Position numbers and translations under genes: made by a program
Notes under the pieces: generated by a model
Told to the model about the DNA's origin: nothing
The model's database searches: none
What the model saw: only the letters and a program-made list of their open reading frames with translations
Assembly: GCF_041052385.1 (NCBI RefSeq)
Contig: NZ_CP163439.1
Location: forward strand, 9,289,001-9,353,000
Source: Streptomyces sp. R28
Lineage (GTDB): Bacteria; Actinomycetota; Actinomycetes; Streptomycetales; Streptomycetaceae
Direction: 5' to 3'
DNA: 64,000 bases
Part shown: piece after piece, positions 51,148-60,381 of the stretch
Layout of the letters: the number at the start of each line of letters is the position of its first letter
Position numbering within the stretch: the first letter of the stretch is position 1

Positions 51148-53823
51148 ATGACGGAGGTACGGCCCACACAGGCCGCCTCGGCCTCCCTGTGGGAGCGCGA
51201 CGAGGAACTCGCCGCGGTCGAGCGGGCCCTCGACACCCTGGGCGCCGACAAGTCCTCCTCGGGCAGTCTGCTGGTGCTCCGGGGCGAGGCGGGAATCGGC
51301 AAGACCGCGCTGCTGGCCGAAACACGCCGCATCGCCGAGGCACGCGGCTGCACGGTGTGGTCCGCCCGCGGCAGCGAGACCCTGAGCTCCGTCCCCTTCA
51401 ACGTCGTACGGCAGTTGCTGCAGCCCGCCCTGCTGTCGCTGATGCCGGAAGAGGCACGCGAGTACCTCGGCGACTGGTACGACATCGCCGGGCCCGCCCT
51501 CGGCATCGCAGACCCCGGCGAGCGCCAGGCCGACCCGCAGGGCGTCTGCGACGGTCTGGTGGCCGCCGTACGCCGACTGGCCCGGCGTGACTGGCCGCTC
51601 GTGCTGCTGGTCGACGACGCCCACTGGGCCGACCAGGAGACCCTGCGCTGGCTCGCCGCGTTCGCCGAGCGCCTCGCCGAACAGAACGTCCTGGTCGTGG
51701 TCGCCCGCCGCCCCGGCGAGGTCACCGGCGACAGCGCCCGCCACCTCGACGCGATCGCCGCCGCGGGCTGCTCCGTCGCCAACCTGAGCGCCCTCACCCC
51801 GGACGCGACCGCCGGCCTCACCCGCGCCACCCTGGGCCAGCACGCCGACGCCCCGTTCTGCCGCGAGGTCTGGGCCGTCACCGGCGGCAACCCGTACGAG
51901 ACCGTCGAACTCCTCGCCAAGGTGCAGGACAGCGAGATCGAGCCGACCGAGTCCGCCGCCGGTGAACTGCGCGCCCTGAACCGCGCGGCGCGCGGCGGCG
52001 GCCTCGTCGCCAGGCTCAAGGACCTCGGCGTCGAGGCCACCCGGTTCGCCTGGGCGGCCGCGATCCTCGGCACCGAGATCACCGTGGACCTGGTGGCGGA
52101 GCTGGCCCAGACGAGCACCGACGACGCCGGGCGGTGCGCCGAACTGCTGCGCACCGCCCGCATCCTCACCGTGCCCGACCCCGCCAACCCGCAGGCGGAC
52201 GACGGCGACCTGCAGTTCGTCCACCCGCTGATCGCCTCCGCCGTCTACAACTCCATCCCCGACGCCCTGCGCACCGCCATGCACGGCATCGCCGCCCGCG
52301 TCGTCACCGACAACGGACGCGGAGCCGCGGTCGCCGCCCGCCACCTCCTGGAGGTCCACCCGGACAGCGACGAGGAACTCGTCGAGCAGCTGCGCGAGGC
52401 GGCCCGCGAACACCTCGCCGTCGGCGCCCCCGGCGCGGCCCGCCGCTGCCTGGAGCGCGCCCTGCTGGAACCGCCCGTACCCGAAGTTCACGCGCGCGTG
52501 CTGTACGAACTCGGCTGCGCCACCCTGCTCACCGCGCCCGCCACCACCGTCGTCCACCTCCAGACCGCGCTCGCCATGCCCGGCCTGGACGGCGGCGAAC
52601 GCGTCGACGCCGTCGTCCGCCTGTCCCAAGCGCTGCTCCACAACAACCAGCCGGAGGAGGCCGTCCGCACCGTCGAGGCGGAAGCCGCCCGGCACCCGGC
52701 CGGACCCGCCAAGCTGCGGCTCCAGGCGGTGCAGTTCATGTGGGAGGGCATCCACGCGGGCGAGGCGACCTCCCCGGGGCGCTCCGCGCGCCTCGCCGAC
52801 CTCGCCAAGACCTGCACGGGCCGCGACAACTCCGAGCGCGCCCTGCTGATCCTGCGCGGCTTCGACGCGATGGCCCGCGGCGAGAACGCCGAGGAGGTCG
52901 TCGAAGTGTGCGACCGCGCCCTCGTCAACGGCCGGCTCGCCCCTGGACTCGGCTGGACCGACCCCGAGTGGGGCATCGAGCTGCCGATGATGCTCGCCAG
53001 CGCCTACGCCTTCACCGACCGGCTCGACCGCGCCGAGAGCCTCTACAGCGAGGCCCTGCGCGCCTACGAGTCCGCCGGCTGGAGCGGCGGCCACCTCTCC
53101 CTGGCCCACGCCTACGTCGGCCTCGGACACCGCAGGCGCGGCCGGCTCCACGAGGCCGAGACCTCCCTGCGCAAGTCGCTGGCGCTCGCCGAGCGCGTCG
53201 GCCGCCGACTGCCCCTGCACTGGTCCGCCACCTGCAACCTCGTCGACACCCTGCTCGCCCGCGGCCATGTCGAGGAGGCCTGGGAGATCGCCGAGCAGTA
53301 CGGCTTCGCCCCGCCCTACCCGTCCACCATCGTCCTGCCGGACCCGCGCTCGGTCCGCGGCCGCCTGCTCCTCGCGATCGGCCGCACCCAGGAGGGGATC
53401 AACGAACTGGCGGCGGCGGAGAAGGCGGCGGCCGTCCGCGGTCACCACAACCCGGTGCTGGTCCCCTGGGCCGTCGACCTGGCCCGCGCCCTCGCGAGCG
53501 TGGACCCGCCGCGCGCCGCCCGGCTCGCCACCGACGTCCGCCGGCACGCCGAGCGTCTCGGCACCGACACCGCGATCGGTGAGGCCCTGCGGTGCGCTGC
53601 CGCGTTGGAGACCGGGCAGCGAGCGGTGCGGCTGGCCGAACAGGCCGTCGCCTACCTGGAGGCCTCACCCTGCCAGTACGAACACGCGGCCGCCCGCGTC
53701 GAGTACGGCATCGTCGCCCGCTCGTCCGCGGAACTCCGGCGGGGGCTGACGCTGGCGCGGTCGTGCGGTGCGGACGGGCTGGTGGCACAGGCGGAGTCGG
53801 CGTTGCTGTCGGGCGTGGTGTGA
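51148..53823 (+). CDS. LAL-type AAA+ ATPase without the LuxR HTH
   Basis: 891-aa protein with the body of a LAL regulator. The N-terminal STAND/AAA ATPase has Walker A GEAGIGKT (46-53) and Walker B LVLLVDDAHW (151-160). The C-terminal two thirds (about 400-890) are helical TPR-like repeats (for example RAESLYSEALRAYES, EAETSLRKSLALAE). Classical LALs end in a GerE/LuxR HTH; here the protein stops at SALLSGVV with none. GGGGAGG precedes the ATG. It may act by protein contact, like other HTH-less ATPase paralogues in Streptomyces, or the HTH was lost. Lacking the HTH, it should not be called a DNA-binding regulator. Confidence 0.85.
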   Translation: MTEVRPTQAASASLWERDEELAAVERALDTLGADKSSSGSLLVLRGEAGIGKTALLAETRRIAEARGCTVWSARGSETLSSVPFNVVRQLLQPALLSLMPEEAREYLGDWYDIAGPALGIADPGERQADPQGVCDGLVAAVRRLARRDWPLVLLVDDAHWADQETLRWLAAFAERLAEQNVLVVVARRPGEVTGDSARHLDAIAAAGCSVANLSALTPDATAGLTRATLGQHADAPFCREVWAVTGGNPYETVELLAKVQDSEIEPTESAAGELRALNRAARGGGLVARLKDLGVEATRFAWAAAILGTEITVDLVAELAQTSTDDAGRCAELLRTARILTVPDPANPQADDGDLQFVHPLIASAVYNSIPDALRTAMHGIAARVVTDNGRGAAVAARHLLEVHPDSDEELVEQLREAAREHLAVGAPGAARRCLERALLEPPVPEVHARVLYELGCATLLTAPATTVVHLQTALAMPGLDGGERVDAVVRLSQALLHNNQPEEAVRTVEAEAARHPAGPAKLRLQAVQFMWEGIHAGEATSPGRSARLADLAKTCTGRDNSERALLILRGFDAMARGENAEEVVEVCDRALVNGRLAPGLGWTDPEWGIELPMMLASAYAFTDRLDRAESLYSEALRAYESAGWSGGHLSLAHAYVGLGHRRRGRLHEAETSLRKSLALAERVGRRLPLHWSATCNLVDTLLARGHVEEAWEIAEQYGFAPPYPSTIVLPDPRSVRGRLLLAIGRTQEGINELAAAEKAAAVRGHHNPVLVPWAVDLARALASVDPPRAARLATDVRRHAERLGTDTAIGEALRCAAALETGQRAVRLAEQAVAYLEASPCQYEHAAARVEYGIVARSSAELRRGLTLARSCGADGLVAQAESALLSGVV

Positions 53824-53829
53824 GGCGGG

Positions 53830-54621
53830 TCAGAGGGCCAGCAGCTGATCGGTGACCGCGGCCAGCCGCCGCCGCACTTGTGAGTCGTACGTCCCCTCGT
53901 GCGCCCGGGACGGGCTCGTGCCGTCGAAGTAGGCGCCCGTGCCCAAGTCCTGGGTCGCCAGGGCCAGCACGCCCGGGGCGCCGTCGGCCACCGTGCTCCA
54001 GGGGTTGACCCCGCCTTCGCGCACCATCGCCGTGTCCATGAAGGTGGCCGGGTGGAGCACGTTCACGGCGACACCGGTGCCCGTCAACTCCTCGGCGAGG
54101 GCGAAGGTATGGGCCGCCAGGGCGAATTTCGCTCGTCGGTACGCCGCGAAGCCGTCGTATCCGCGTCGGAACTCGACGTCGTCGAAGTCGAGGGGTTCCT
54201 GGCCGGCCGAGCCCACGTTGACGATCCGGGCGGGCGTGTTCGCGCGTAGTACCGGGAGCAGGGCGCGCGTCAGGGTCACCGGTGCCAAGTAGTCGACGGC
54301 GAGCCGTAGTTCGTGTCCGTCGATGCTCAGCTCGCGTCCCGCGCCGGGCGCGCCCGCTCCCACGCCCGCGTTGTTGACCAGCACGTCCAGGTCGGGATGC
54401 GCGTCGGCGACATGCGTGGCCAGCTCGCGCACCTGCTTCAGCGAGGCCAGATCGGCGACGAACCCCTCGGCGTCACCCTCGGTGCGCAGCTCCTCGACCA
54501 GCTGCTCCGTACGGCCCGGGTCGCGTCCGTGCGCGAGGACGACGTGCCCCGAGCGGACCAGCTCGAAGGCTACGTGCCGGCCGAGACCGGAGGTGGCGCC
54601 GGTGAGGAGAATCGTGGACAT
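53830..54621 (-). CDS. Short-chain dehydrogenase/reductase
   Basis: NAD(P)-dependent classical SDR-fold oxidoreductase of 263 aa. TGATSGLGRH (about 7-16) binds the cofactor, LVNNAGVG (about 80) and YRRAKFA (YxxxK, about 152) are the family motifs, and the Ser of the triad is in NVGSAGQ. The sequence is closest in style to the retinol dehydrogenase/WWOX-like subgroup. ATG 54621 has GGTGGAGG, which lies in a perfect inverted repeat that could hide the start in the mRNA. It lies downstream of the pca operon in the same direction but behind that hairpin. Substrate unknown. Confidence 0.88.
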   Translation of the reverse strand: MSTILLTGATSGLGRHVAFELVRSGHVVLAHGRDPGRTEQLVEELRTEGDAEGFVADLASLKQVRELATHVADAHPDLDVLVNNAGVGAGAPGAGRELSIDGHELRLAVDYLAPVTLTRALLPVLRANTPARIVNVGSAGQEPLDFDDVEFRRGYDGFAAYRRAKFALAAHTFALAEELTGTGVAVNVLHPATFMDTAMVREGGVNPWSTVADGAPGVLALATQDLGTGAYFDGTSPSRAHEGTYDSQVRRRLAAVTDQLLAL

Positions 54622-54652
54622 GCCTCCACCGTAGACACGTGGTGGAGGCATG
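54619..54652 (-). promoter_or_regulatory. Perfect 12-bp inverted repeat covering SDR ribosome site and start
   Basis: CATGCCTCCACC (54619-54630) and GGTGGAGGCATG (54641-54652) are exact inverse copies with a 10-base spacer. In the minus-strand mRNA the 3' arm contains the ribosome site and AUG of the SDR gene, so the hairpin would sequester both. It may also act as the pca terminator. Confidence 0.6.
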
Positions 54653-54685
54653 TGCGAGGTGCTGCTGAAGCTACGACCAGCAGGG

Positions 54686-55813
54686 TCACCCTTCCTCTTC
54701 CGCGAGCACCCGCTGGGCCGCCGCGAACGCCGAGTTCGCCGCCGGAACCCCGCAGTACACGGCCGTCTGCAGCAGTACGGCCCCGATCTCCTCCGGCGTC
54801 AGCCCGTTGCGCCGGGCCGCCCGCACATGCATGGCCAGCTCGTCGTAGTGGCCGTGCGCGACCAGCGCCGTCAGGGTGATCATGCTGCGCTCACGGCGGG
54901 TGAGTGTCGGGTCGGTCCAGATCTCGCCCCAGGCGTAGCGCGAGATGAAGTCCTGGAAGCGCGCGGTGAAGGCGGTCTGCCGGGCCTGCGCCCGGTCGAC
55001 GTGGGCGTCGCCGAGCACCTCGCGCCGCACCTCCATGCCCCGCTTGGCGCTCCCGGCCGCTCCGTGGAAGTGCGCCCGCAGTGCCGTCAGCACGGCCTCC
55101 GGACACTGTGCCGGCGCCAGGTGCGAGGCCCCCGGGAGCTCGACGAGCGCGGCACCGGGCACGGCGTCCGCGATCTCCCGCAGATGCGCGGGCGGAGTCG
55201 CCGGATCGTCGCGCCCGGCGATCAGCAGCGCGGGCGCGGTGATGGACGCCAGCTCGTCCCGCAGATCGAACGCGGCCAGCGCGTCACAGCAGGCGGCGTA
55301 CGCGTCCGGATCGGCGTTCCGATGGTCCTCGACCAGCCTCGGCACGGTGAACCCGGCCGTGAACCAGCGCGCGTTCGCGCCCTCGGCCAAGTCGGCCAGT
55401 CCCTCGCGCCGCACCAGCGCGGCCCGCTCCTCCCACGGCTTAGCCCCGTTGAAGTGCGCCGACGAACAGATCACCGCCAGCGAGGAGACCCGTTCGGGAC
55501 GGTGCACGGCAAGATGCAGCCCCACCGCGCCGCCCAGCGAAACGCCGGCGTACGCGAACCGCTCGATGCCGAGCGAGTCGGCGAGCGCGAGCACCAGGTC
55601 GGCGAGGTCGCCGACGGTCGCGCCCGGCCCGATGAGATCGGCAGCCGAGCCGCCGTGTCCCGGCAGATCCCAGCGGACCAACCGATGGGTGATCGACAAC
55701 TCGGGAGCGACCTTGTCCCACAGGGCGTACGAGGTGCCGAGCGAGGGTCCGAGAAGCAGCGGGGGCGCGGAAGTGGGCCCTTCGGCACGGTGGTTGAGGA
55801 GTTTGGTGGTCAA
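54686..55813 (-). CDS. pcaL: Fused 3-oxoadipate enol-lactonase / 4-carboxymuconolactone decarboxylase
   Basis: Bifunctional beta-ketoadipate-pathway enzyme of 375 aa. Residues about 1-255 are an alpha/beta hydrolase (PcaD) with nucleophile elbow GVSLGGAVG (about 95), acid in LIAGRDDPATPP (about 205) and His in GASHLAPAQCP (about 232). Residues about 260-375 are the decarboxylase (PcaC) with TRRERSMITLTALVAHGHYD and GLTPEEIGAVLLQ. Such PcaDC fusions are called PcaL in actinomycetes. TTG 55813 overlaps the pcaB stop (TTGA) and has GGAG upstream. It converts carboxymuconolactone through enol-lactone to 3-oxoadipate and ends the operon. Confidence 0.93.
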   Translation of the reverse strand: MTTKLLNHRAEGPTSAPPLLLGPSLGTSYALWDKVAPELSITHRLVRWDLPGHGGSAADLIGPGATVGDLADLVLALADSLGIERFAYAGVSLGGAVGLHLAVHRPERVSSLAVICSSAHFNGAKPWEERAALVRREGLADLAEGANARWFTAGFTVPRLVEDHRNADPDAYAACCDALAAFDLRDELASITAPALLIAGRDDPATPPAHLREIADAVPGAALVELPGASHLAPAQCPEAVLTALRAHFHGAAGSAKRGMEVRREVLGDAHVDRAQARQTAFTARFQDFISRYAWGEIWTDPTLTRRERSMITLTALVAHGHYDELAMHVRAARRNGLTPEEIGAVLLQTAVYCGVPAANSAFAAAQRVLAEEEG

Positions 55814-57135
55814 CGTCGCTCCAGAGCACGGTCGGTGAGGGCTCCCGCGGAGCCGGTGTAGTGCGTGGGATCGAGGTCGACGTCCGCCAGCTCCGGTGCC
55901 TGAGCGAGTGGCTTTCCCTCGGACGCCAGCCGGGTGAGCAGTTCCTTGGCACGGGCACGCCCCAGCACCGGCGCCAGCTCGGCGGACAGCCGCTCGGAGA
56001 CGATCAACCCGTGGGTGAGATCCAGGTGTTCCCGCATGACCTCGGGTCTGGCCCGCAGCCCCTCGGCCAGTTCGACGGCATCCCGGGCGGCCCCGCCGAC
56101 CAGCCGCAGCAGCTCCCTCAGCGGCTCCCACTCCGCGTGCCAGGCCCCGGCCGGCCGCTCGTCCTCCGCCGCCAGCGACCCGTACAGCGTGGCCGCGAGC
56201 TGAGGTGCCCGCCGCGCTGCGGACGCGATCAGGGTGGACCGTACGGGATTGGACTTGTGCGGCATGGCGGACGATCCGCCGCCGCTGCCTTCCACCACCT
56301 CGGCGATCTCGGTGCGGGACAGGGTGAGGACGTCCACGGCGAACTTGCCGAGCGCGCCGGCCGCGAAGGCGAGGCAGCCGGCGAGATCGGCGACGGGCGT
56401 GCGCAGGGTGTGCCACGGCAGGTCGGGCGCGCGGAGGCCGAGTTCGCGGGCGTACGCCGCCACAAGCGCGGTCGGATCGCTCGCGCCGTACGCCCCGAAG
56501 GCCGCCAACGTCCCCGCCGCACCCCCGAGTTGGGCGGGCAGCGAGTCCCGTACGGCCGCTGCCCGGTCCCGCGCGTCCAGCACCAGCGCCCGCCACCCGG
56601 CCGCCTTCAGCCCGAACGTCGTCGGTACGGCGTGCTGGGTGAGCGTCCGTCCCGGCATCGCGGTGTCGCGGTGCTCGGCGGCCAGCCGGGCCAGCGCCCG
56701 CTCCGTACGGCCGAGGTCGCCGAGGACCGGATCGAGCGTGCGCACGGCGACCAGCATCGTCGCCGTGTCCATGATGTCCTGGCTGGTCGCGCCCCGGTGG
56801 ACGTAGGGGCCGTACGCGTCACCGACCGCCTTCGTCAGATCCGCGACCAGGGGGATGACCGGATTCCCGCCCGCTCGGGCCCGTTCGGCGAGGGACCGCA
56901 CGTCGAAGCTGTGCCCGTCGGCCGCCTCGCTCACCGCCGTCGCCGCCTCGGCCGGGGCCAGCCCCAGCGCCCACTGGGCCCGGGTCAGCGCGGCCTCCGC
57001 GTCGAGCAGCGCCCGCAGGTAGGCGGTGTCGCTCGTCGCGGTCGCGGCCGGGGAGCCTGCCCACCCGGGGGCGAGCAGGCCGGTGTCGAGGTCGGCGGGT
57101 TCGGGGGATGCGGCGGGATCGACAGGTGGTGTCAC
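55810..57135 (-). CDS. pcaB: 3-carboxy-cis,cis-muconate cycloisomerase
   Basis: Fumarase/aspartase-superfamily enzyme of 441 aa that lactonises 3-carboxymuconate. The superfamily signature is GSSAMPHKSNPVRS (about 285-298), and the TSQDIMDTA block (about 125-133) precedes it. GTG 57135 overlaps the pcaG stop (GTGA) with GGAG five bases upstream. Length is typical of PcaB and slightly shorter than adenylosuccinate lyases, which the pca context excludes. It acts between PcaHG and PcaL. Confidence 0.94.
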   Translation of the reverse strand: MTPPVDPAASPEPADLDTGLLAPGWAGSPAATATSDTAYLRALLDAEAALTRAQWALGLAPAEAATAVSEAADGHSFDVRSLAERARAGGNPVIPLVADLTKAVGDAYGPYVHRGATSQDIMDTATMLVAVRTLDPVLGDLGRTERALARLAAEHRDTAMPGRTLTQHAVPTTFGLKAAGWRALVLDARDRAAAVRDSLPAQLGGAAGTLAAFGAYGASDPTALVAAYARELGLRAPDLPWHTLRTPVADLAGCLAFAAGALGKFAVDVLTLSRTEIAEVVEGSGGGSSAMPHKSNPVRSTLIASAARRAPQLAATLYGSLAAEDERPAGAWHAEWEPLRELLRLVGGAARDAVELAEGLRARPEVMREHLDLTHGLIVSERLSAELAPVLGRARAKELLTRLASEGKPLAQAPELADVDLDPTHYTGSAGALTDRALERR

Positions 57136-57737
57136 TGGAACTCCAGGAAGACCGTCTCGCCTTCGCCCTGAAGGCGGATGTCGAAACGGTATGTCCCGTT
57201 GCCCTGGTGCACCGCGATCAGCGTGTCGCGGCGTTCCGCGTCCAGCCGGGACAGCAGCGGGTCGGCGGCGAGCGCCTCCTCGTCGCCCGGCAGGTAGATC
57301 CGGGTGAACAGATGCACCAGCAGCCCGCGCGCGAAGACGCACACGCTGAGGTACGGTGCGCTCTGCCCGCGCGCCCCGGGCCGCAGCGTCCGCGCGGTCC
57401 AGTGGCCGCCCGCGTCCGTCTGGATCCGGCCCCAGCCCGTGAACTCCACGCCGTTGCGGCCCAGGAAGCCGCCGCTCGCCGGGTCACGCCGCATCGAGCC
57501 GTCGACCTGCGGGACGTTGCCGTCCGGGTCGGCACCCCACAGCTCCACGAACGCGTCCGGCAGCGGGTTGCCCTCGCCGTCGTAGACGTACCCCTGAAGC
57601 GCGATCGTGTCGGGGTGGCCGATCGGGGCGATGTCGCCGCCGCCGGGGAAGGGCAGGGCGTGGCCGTAGAAGGGGCCCACCGTGTGCGACGGGGTCGGGA
57701 GCACGGTCTCCGGACGGCTCGTGTCGATCTTCGTCAT
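57132..57737 (-). CDS. pcaG: Protocatechuate 3,4-dioxygenase alpha subunit
   Basis: Structural alpha subunit of 201 aa. It has the intradiol dioxygenase beta-sandwich (THTVGPFYGHALPFPGG near 17, LPDAFVELWGADPDG near 58) but lacks the iron-binding Tyr/His set held by the beta subunit, as is normal. It forms the (alpha-beta-Fe) unit with PcaH that opens protocatechuate between the hydroxyls. The ATG is 6 bp after the pcaH stop. Its own stop overlaps pcaB. Confidence 0.94.
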   Translation of the reverse strand: MTKIDTSRPETVLPTPSHTVGPFYGHALPFPGGGDIAPIGHPDTIALQGYVYDGEGNPLPDAFVELWGADPDGNVPQVDGSMRRDPASGGFLGRNGVEFTGWGRIQTDAGGHWTARTLRPGARGQSAPYLSVCVFARGLLVHLFTRIYLPGDEEALAADPLLSRLDAERRDTLIAVHQGNGTYRFDIRLQGEGETVFLEFQ

Positions 57738-57743
57738 GGCAGG

Positions 57744-58517
57744 TCAGCGCCCTTCTTCGATCCAGGTGGCGTTCGGCCCGTCGAGCACGATGTCCCAGTG
57801 GTAGCCCATCGAGAACTCCGGCACCGACAGACTGTGGTCGTACGTGGCGACCAGCCGCCCGCGGGCCGCGTCGTCCGTCACCGACTGGATGATCGGGTCG
57901 TACGGGAACAGCGGGTCGCTCGGGAAATACATCTGCGTCACGAGCCGCTGGGTGAACGCCGTGCCGAAGAGCGAGAAGTGGATGTGCGCCGGCCGCCAGG
58001 CGTTGACGTGCTGACGCCACGGGTACGGGCCCGGCTGGATGGTGGTGAACTCGTAGAAGCCCCTGTCGTCCGTCAGCGTGCGGCCGACGCCGGTGAAGTT
58101 CGGGTCCAGCGGGGCGTCGTGCTGCTCGCGCTGGTGGGCGTAGCGGCCCGCCGAGTTCGCCTGCCAGATCTCGACGAGCTGGCCGCGGATCGGGCGTCCG
58201 TCGCGGTCCAGCAGCCGGCCGGAGACGGTGATCCGCTCACCGATCGGCTCGCCGTTGTGCTGCTTGGTGAGGTCGTTGTCGATCTCGGTGATGTCCCGCT
58301 CGCCGAAGGCGGGGGAGGACAGCTCCACCAGCTCCGGGTCCTTGGTGACGTCGATCGCGATCGGCGGCTGCTTGGGGTGGCGCAGGACCGAGGAGCGGTA
58401 CGGCGCGTAGTCGCGCCGCGGCTGGTGCTCGACGGGGGCTCCGTCGGCGACCCGCTTCTCGTACGCGGCGTGCTCGGCCGCGATCTCCTGGTCGATGTCG
58501 TGCTGCGTGAGAGTCAT
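57744..58517 (-). CDS. pcaH: Protocatechuate 3,4-dioxygenase beta subunit
   Basis: Iron-bearing catalytic subunit of 257 aa. Ligands are visible with the spacing known from Pseudomonas: Tyr126 (GRYAHQ), Tyr165 (PYPWR), His178 and His180 (RPAHIHF). The N-terminal extension (about 1-60) is normal for beta subunits. It starts at ATG 58517, 20 bp after the pcaF stop. Together with PcaG it converts protocatechuate to 3-carboxy-cis,cis-muconate, the committed ring-cleavage step. Confidence 0.95.
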   Translation of the reverse strand: MTLTQHDIDQEIAAEHAAYEKRVADGAPVEHQPRRDYAPYRSSVLRHPKQPPIAIDVTKDPELVELSSPAFGERDITEIDNDLTKQHNGEPIGERITVSGRLLDRDGRPIRGQLVEIWQANSAGRYAHQREQHDAPLDPNFTGVGRTLTDDRGFYEFTTIQPGPYPWRQHVNAWRPAHIHFSLFGTAFTQRLVTQMYFPSDPLFPYDPIIQSVTDDAARGRLVATYDHSLSVPEFSMGYHWDIVLDGPNATWIEEGR

Positions 58518-58537
58518 GAGGGTTCCTCGGGGGGTTC

Positions 58538-59740
58538 TTAGCGCTCCAGGACGAGGGCGAGGCCCTGGCCGACGCCGATGCAGAGGGTGGCGACGCCGGT
58601 TCCGCTGCCTTTGCGGGCGAGCTGGTGTGCGACCGTGCCGGCGAGGCGGGCACCGGAGGCGCCGAGTGGGTGACCGAGGGCGATGGCGCCGCCCTGGGGG
58701 TTGAGGACGGCCGGGTCGAACTCGGGCCATTCGGCGACGCAGCCCAGGACCTGGGCGGCGAAGGCTTCGTTGAGTTCGAGGACGTCCAGGTCGGCGAATC
58801 CCTTGCCGGCCTTGGCGAGGGCGCGGTTGACGGCCTCGACGGGGGCGAGCCCGAAGTAGTCGGGGTCGAGCGCGTTGACACCGGTCGCCGAGATCCGCGC
58901 GAGCGGCTCGCGACCGGTCGCGGCGAGACCCTCCTCGTCGACCAACAGCAGTGCCGCGGCACCGTCGTTGAGCGGAGACGCGTTGCCCGCGGTGACAGTG
59001 CCTCGCGAGGTCCGGAACGACGGCTTCAGCTTCGCCATCGCCGCCGACGAGGCGTCCGGCCGTACGCATTCGTCCGCAGCGAGGACGACCGGCTCGCCCT
59101 TGCGCTGCGGGACCGGCACGGGGGTGAGTTCGGCGTCGAACAGGCCCGCCTGCTGGGCGCGCGCGGCCTTGCGGTGGGAGGCGAGGGCGAACTCGTCCTG
59201 CTGTTCGCGGCCGATCTTGTGCTTCTCCGCGATGAGCTCGGCCGATTCACCGAGTGGGATGGTCCACCGCGGTTCCATCTGCGGGTTGACCATGCGCCAG
59301 CCCAGGGTGGTGGAGTACAGCTCGGTGTGCCCGGCCGGGAAGGGCCTGTCGGACTTGGGCAGCACGTAGGGCGCCCGGGTCATCGACTCCACCCCGCCGG
59401 CCACGGCGATGGAGGCGTCGCCGACCGCGATGGCGCGGGCCGCCTGGATGACCGCTTCGAGGCCGGAGGCGCACAGGCGGTTGACGGTCACGCCGGGCAC
59501 GGACGTGGGGAGCCCGGCGAGGAGGGCGGCCATGCGGGCGACGTTGCGGTTCTCCTCGCCGGCGCCGTTGGCGTTGCCGAAGTAGACGTCCTCGATCCGG
59601 GACGGGTCCAGGTCGGGGGTCCGGGCGAGGAGTTCGCGGATGGCGTGGGCGCCGAGGTCGTCCGGGCGGACGGAGGCGAGGGCGCCGTTGTAGCGGCCGA
59701 CCGGGGTGCGGACCGCGTCGACGATGTACACCGGGTTCAC
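58538..59740 (-). CDS. pcaF: 3-oxoadipyl-CoA thiolase
   Basis: Thiolase of 400 aa that cleaves 3-oxoadipyl-CoA to succinyl-CoA and acetyl-CoA. Catalytic residues are Cys90 (NRLCASGLEA), His357 (ALGHPLGASGAR) and Cys387 (CIGVGQG). GTG 59740 overlaps the pcaJ stop (GTGA) with GGAGGG upstream. The operon position after the CoA-transferase supports PcaF rather than a generic acetyl-CoA acetyltransferase. Confidence 0.93.
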   Translation of the reverse strand: MNPVYIVDAVRTPVGRYNGALASVRPDDLGAHAIRELLARTPDLDPSRIEDVYFGNANGAGEENRNVARMAALLAGLPTSVPGVTVNRLCASGLEAVIQAARAIAVGDASIAVAGGVESMTRAPYVLPKSDRPFPAGHTELYSTTLGWRMVNPQMEPRWTIPLGESAELIAEKHKIGREQQDEFALASHRKAARAQQAGLFDAELTPVPVPQRKGEPVVLAADECVRPDASSAAMAKLKPSFRTSRGTVTAGNASPLNDGAAALLLVDEEGLAATGREPLARISATGVNALDPDYFGLAPVEAVNRALAKAGKGFADLDVLELNEAFAAQVLGCVAEWPEFDPAVLNPQGGAIALGHPLGASGARLAGTVAHQLARKGSGTGVATLCIGVGQGLALVLER

Positions 59741-60381
59741 AGCAGGCCCTCCGCGATCGTCAGCTTGGCGTCGGTCTTGGCGATGATCTCGTCGACGGCC
59801 ACGCCGGGCGCGACCTCGGTCAACACCAGCCCGTCGCGTGTCACGTCGATCACGCCCAGGTCGGTGATGACCCGGTTCACGCAGGCCTTGCCCGTGAGCG
59901 GCAGCGCGCACTCGGTGAGGATCTTCGCCGAGCCGTCCTTGGCGGTGTGGGTCATCACCACGATGACCGTGCGGGCCCCGTGGACCAGGTCCATCGCGCC
60001 GCCGATCCCGGTGATCATCTTTCCGGGGATGGCCCAGTTCGCCAGGTCACCGGCCTGAGACACCTGCATCGCGCCCAGCACGGCCACATCGATGTGCCCG
60101 CCGCGGATCATCGAGAACGACAGCGCCGAGTCGAAGAAGGACGCCCCCGGCAGCACGGTGACGGTCTCCTTGCCCGCGTTGATCAGATCGGGGTCGACCT
60201 GATCCTCGGCCGGGTAGGGGCCGGTGCCCAGGATGCCGTTCTCCGACTCCAGGATCACCTCCACGCCCTCGGGCAGATAGTTCGGGATCAGCGTCGGCAG
60301 CCCGATGCCGAGGTTGACGTACTGCCCGTCCTGAAGCTCGCGTGCGGCCCGCGCGGCCATCTCTTCCCGCGTCCACGCCAT
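59737..60381 (-). CDS. pcaJ: 3-oxoadipate CoA-transferase subunit B
   Basis: Beta subunit of 214 aa of the succinyl-CoA:3-oxoadipate CoA-transferase. The catalytic glutamate is in ESENGILGTG (about 46-55), the family I CoA-transferase active site. The ATG overlaps the pcaI stop by one base (TAATG), and the stop overlaps pcaF. It functions only with PcaI. Confidence 0.93.
   Translation of the reverse strand: MAWTREEMAARAARELQDGQYVNLGIGLPTLIPNYLPEGVEVILESENGILGTGPYPAEDQVDPDLINAGKETVTVLPGASFFDSALSFSMIRGGHIDVAVLGAMQVSQAGDLANWAIPGKMITGIGGAMDLVHGARTVIVVMTHTAKDGSAKILTECALPLTGKACVNRVITDLGVIDVTRDGLVLTEVAPGVAVDEIIAKTDAKLTIAEGLL

Noticed and set aside
50967..53547. Minus-strand frame of over 800 codons antisense to the LAL gene and joined to the MFS frame
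   Set aside because: The part opposite the LAL-type gene is an antisense shadow; only the MFS portion below 50966 shows protein homology.
54650..55861. Plus-strand frame starting in the inverted repeat with a good ribosome site
   Set aside because: The ribosome site is simply the mirror of the SDR start; the frame is antisense to pcaL and shows no family motifs.
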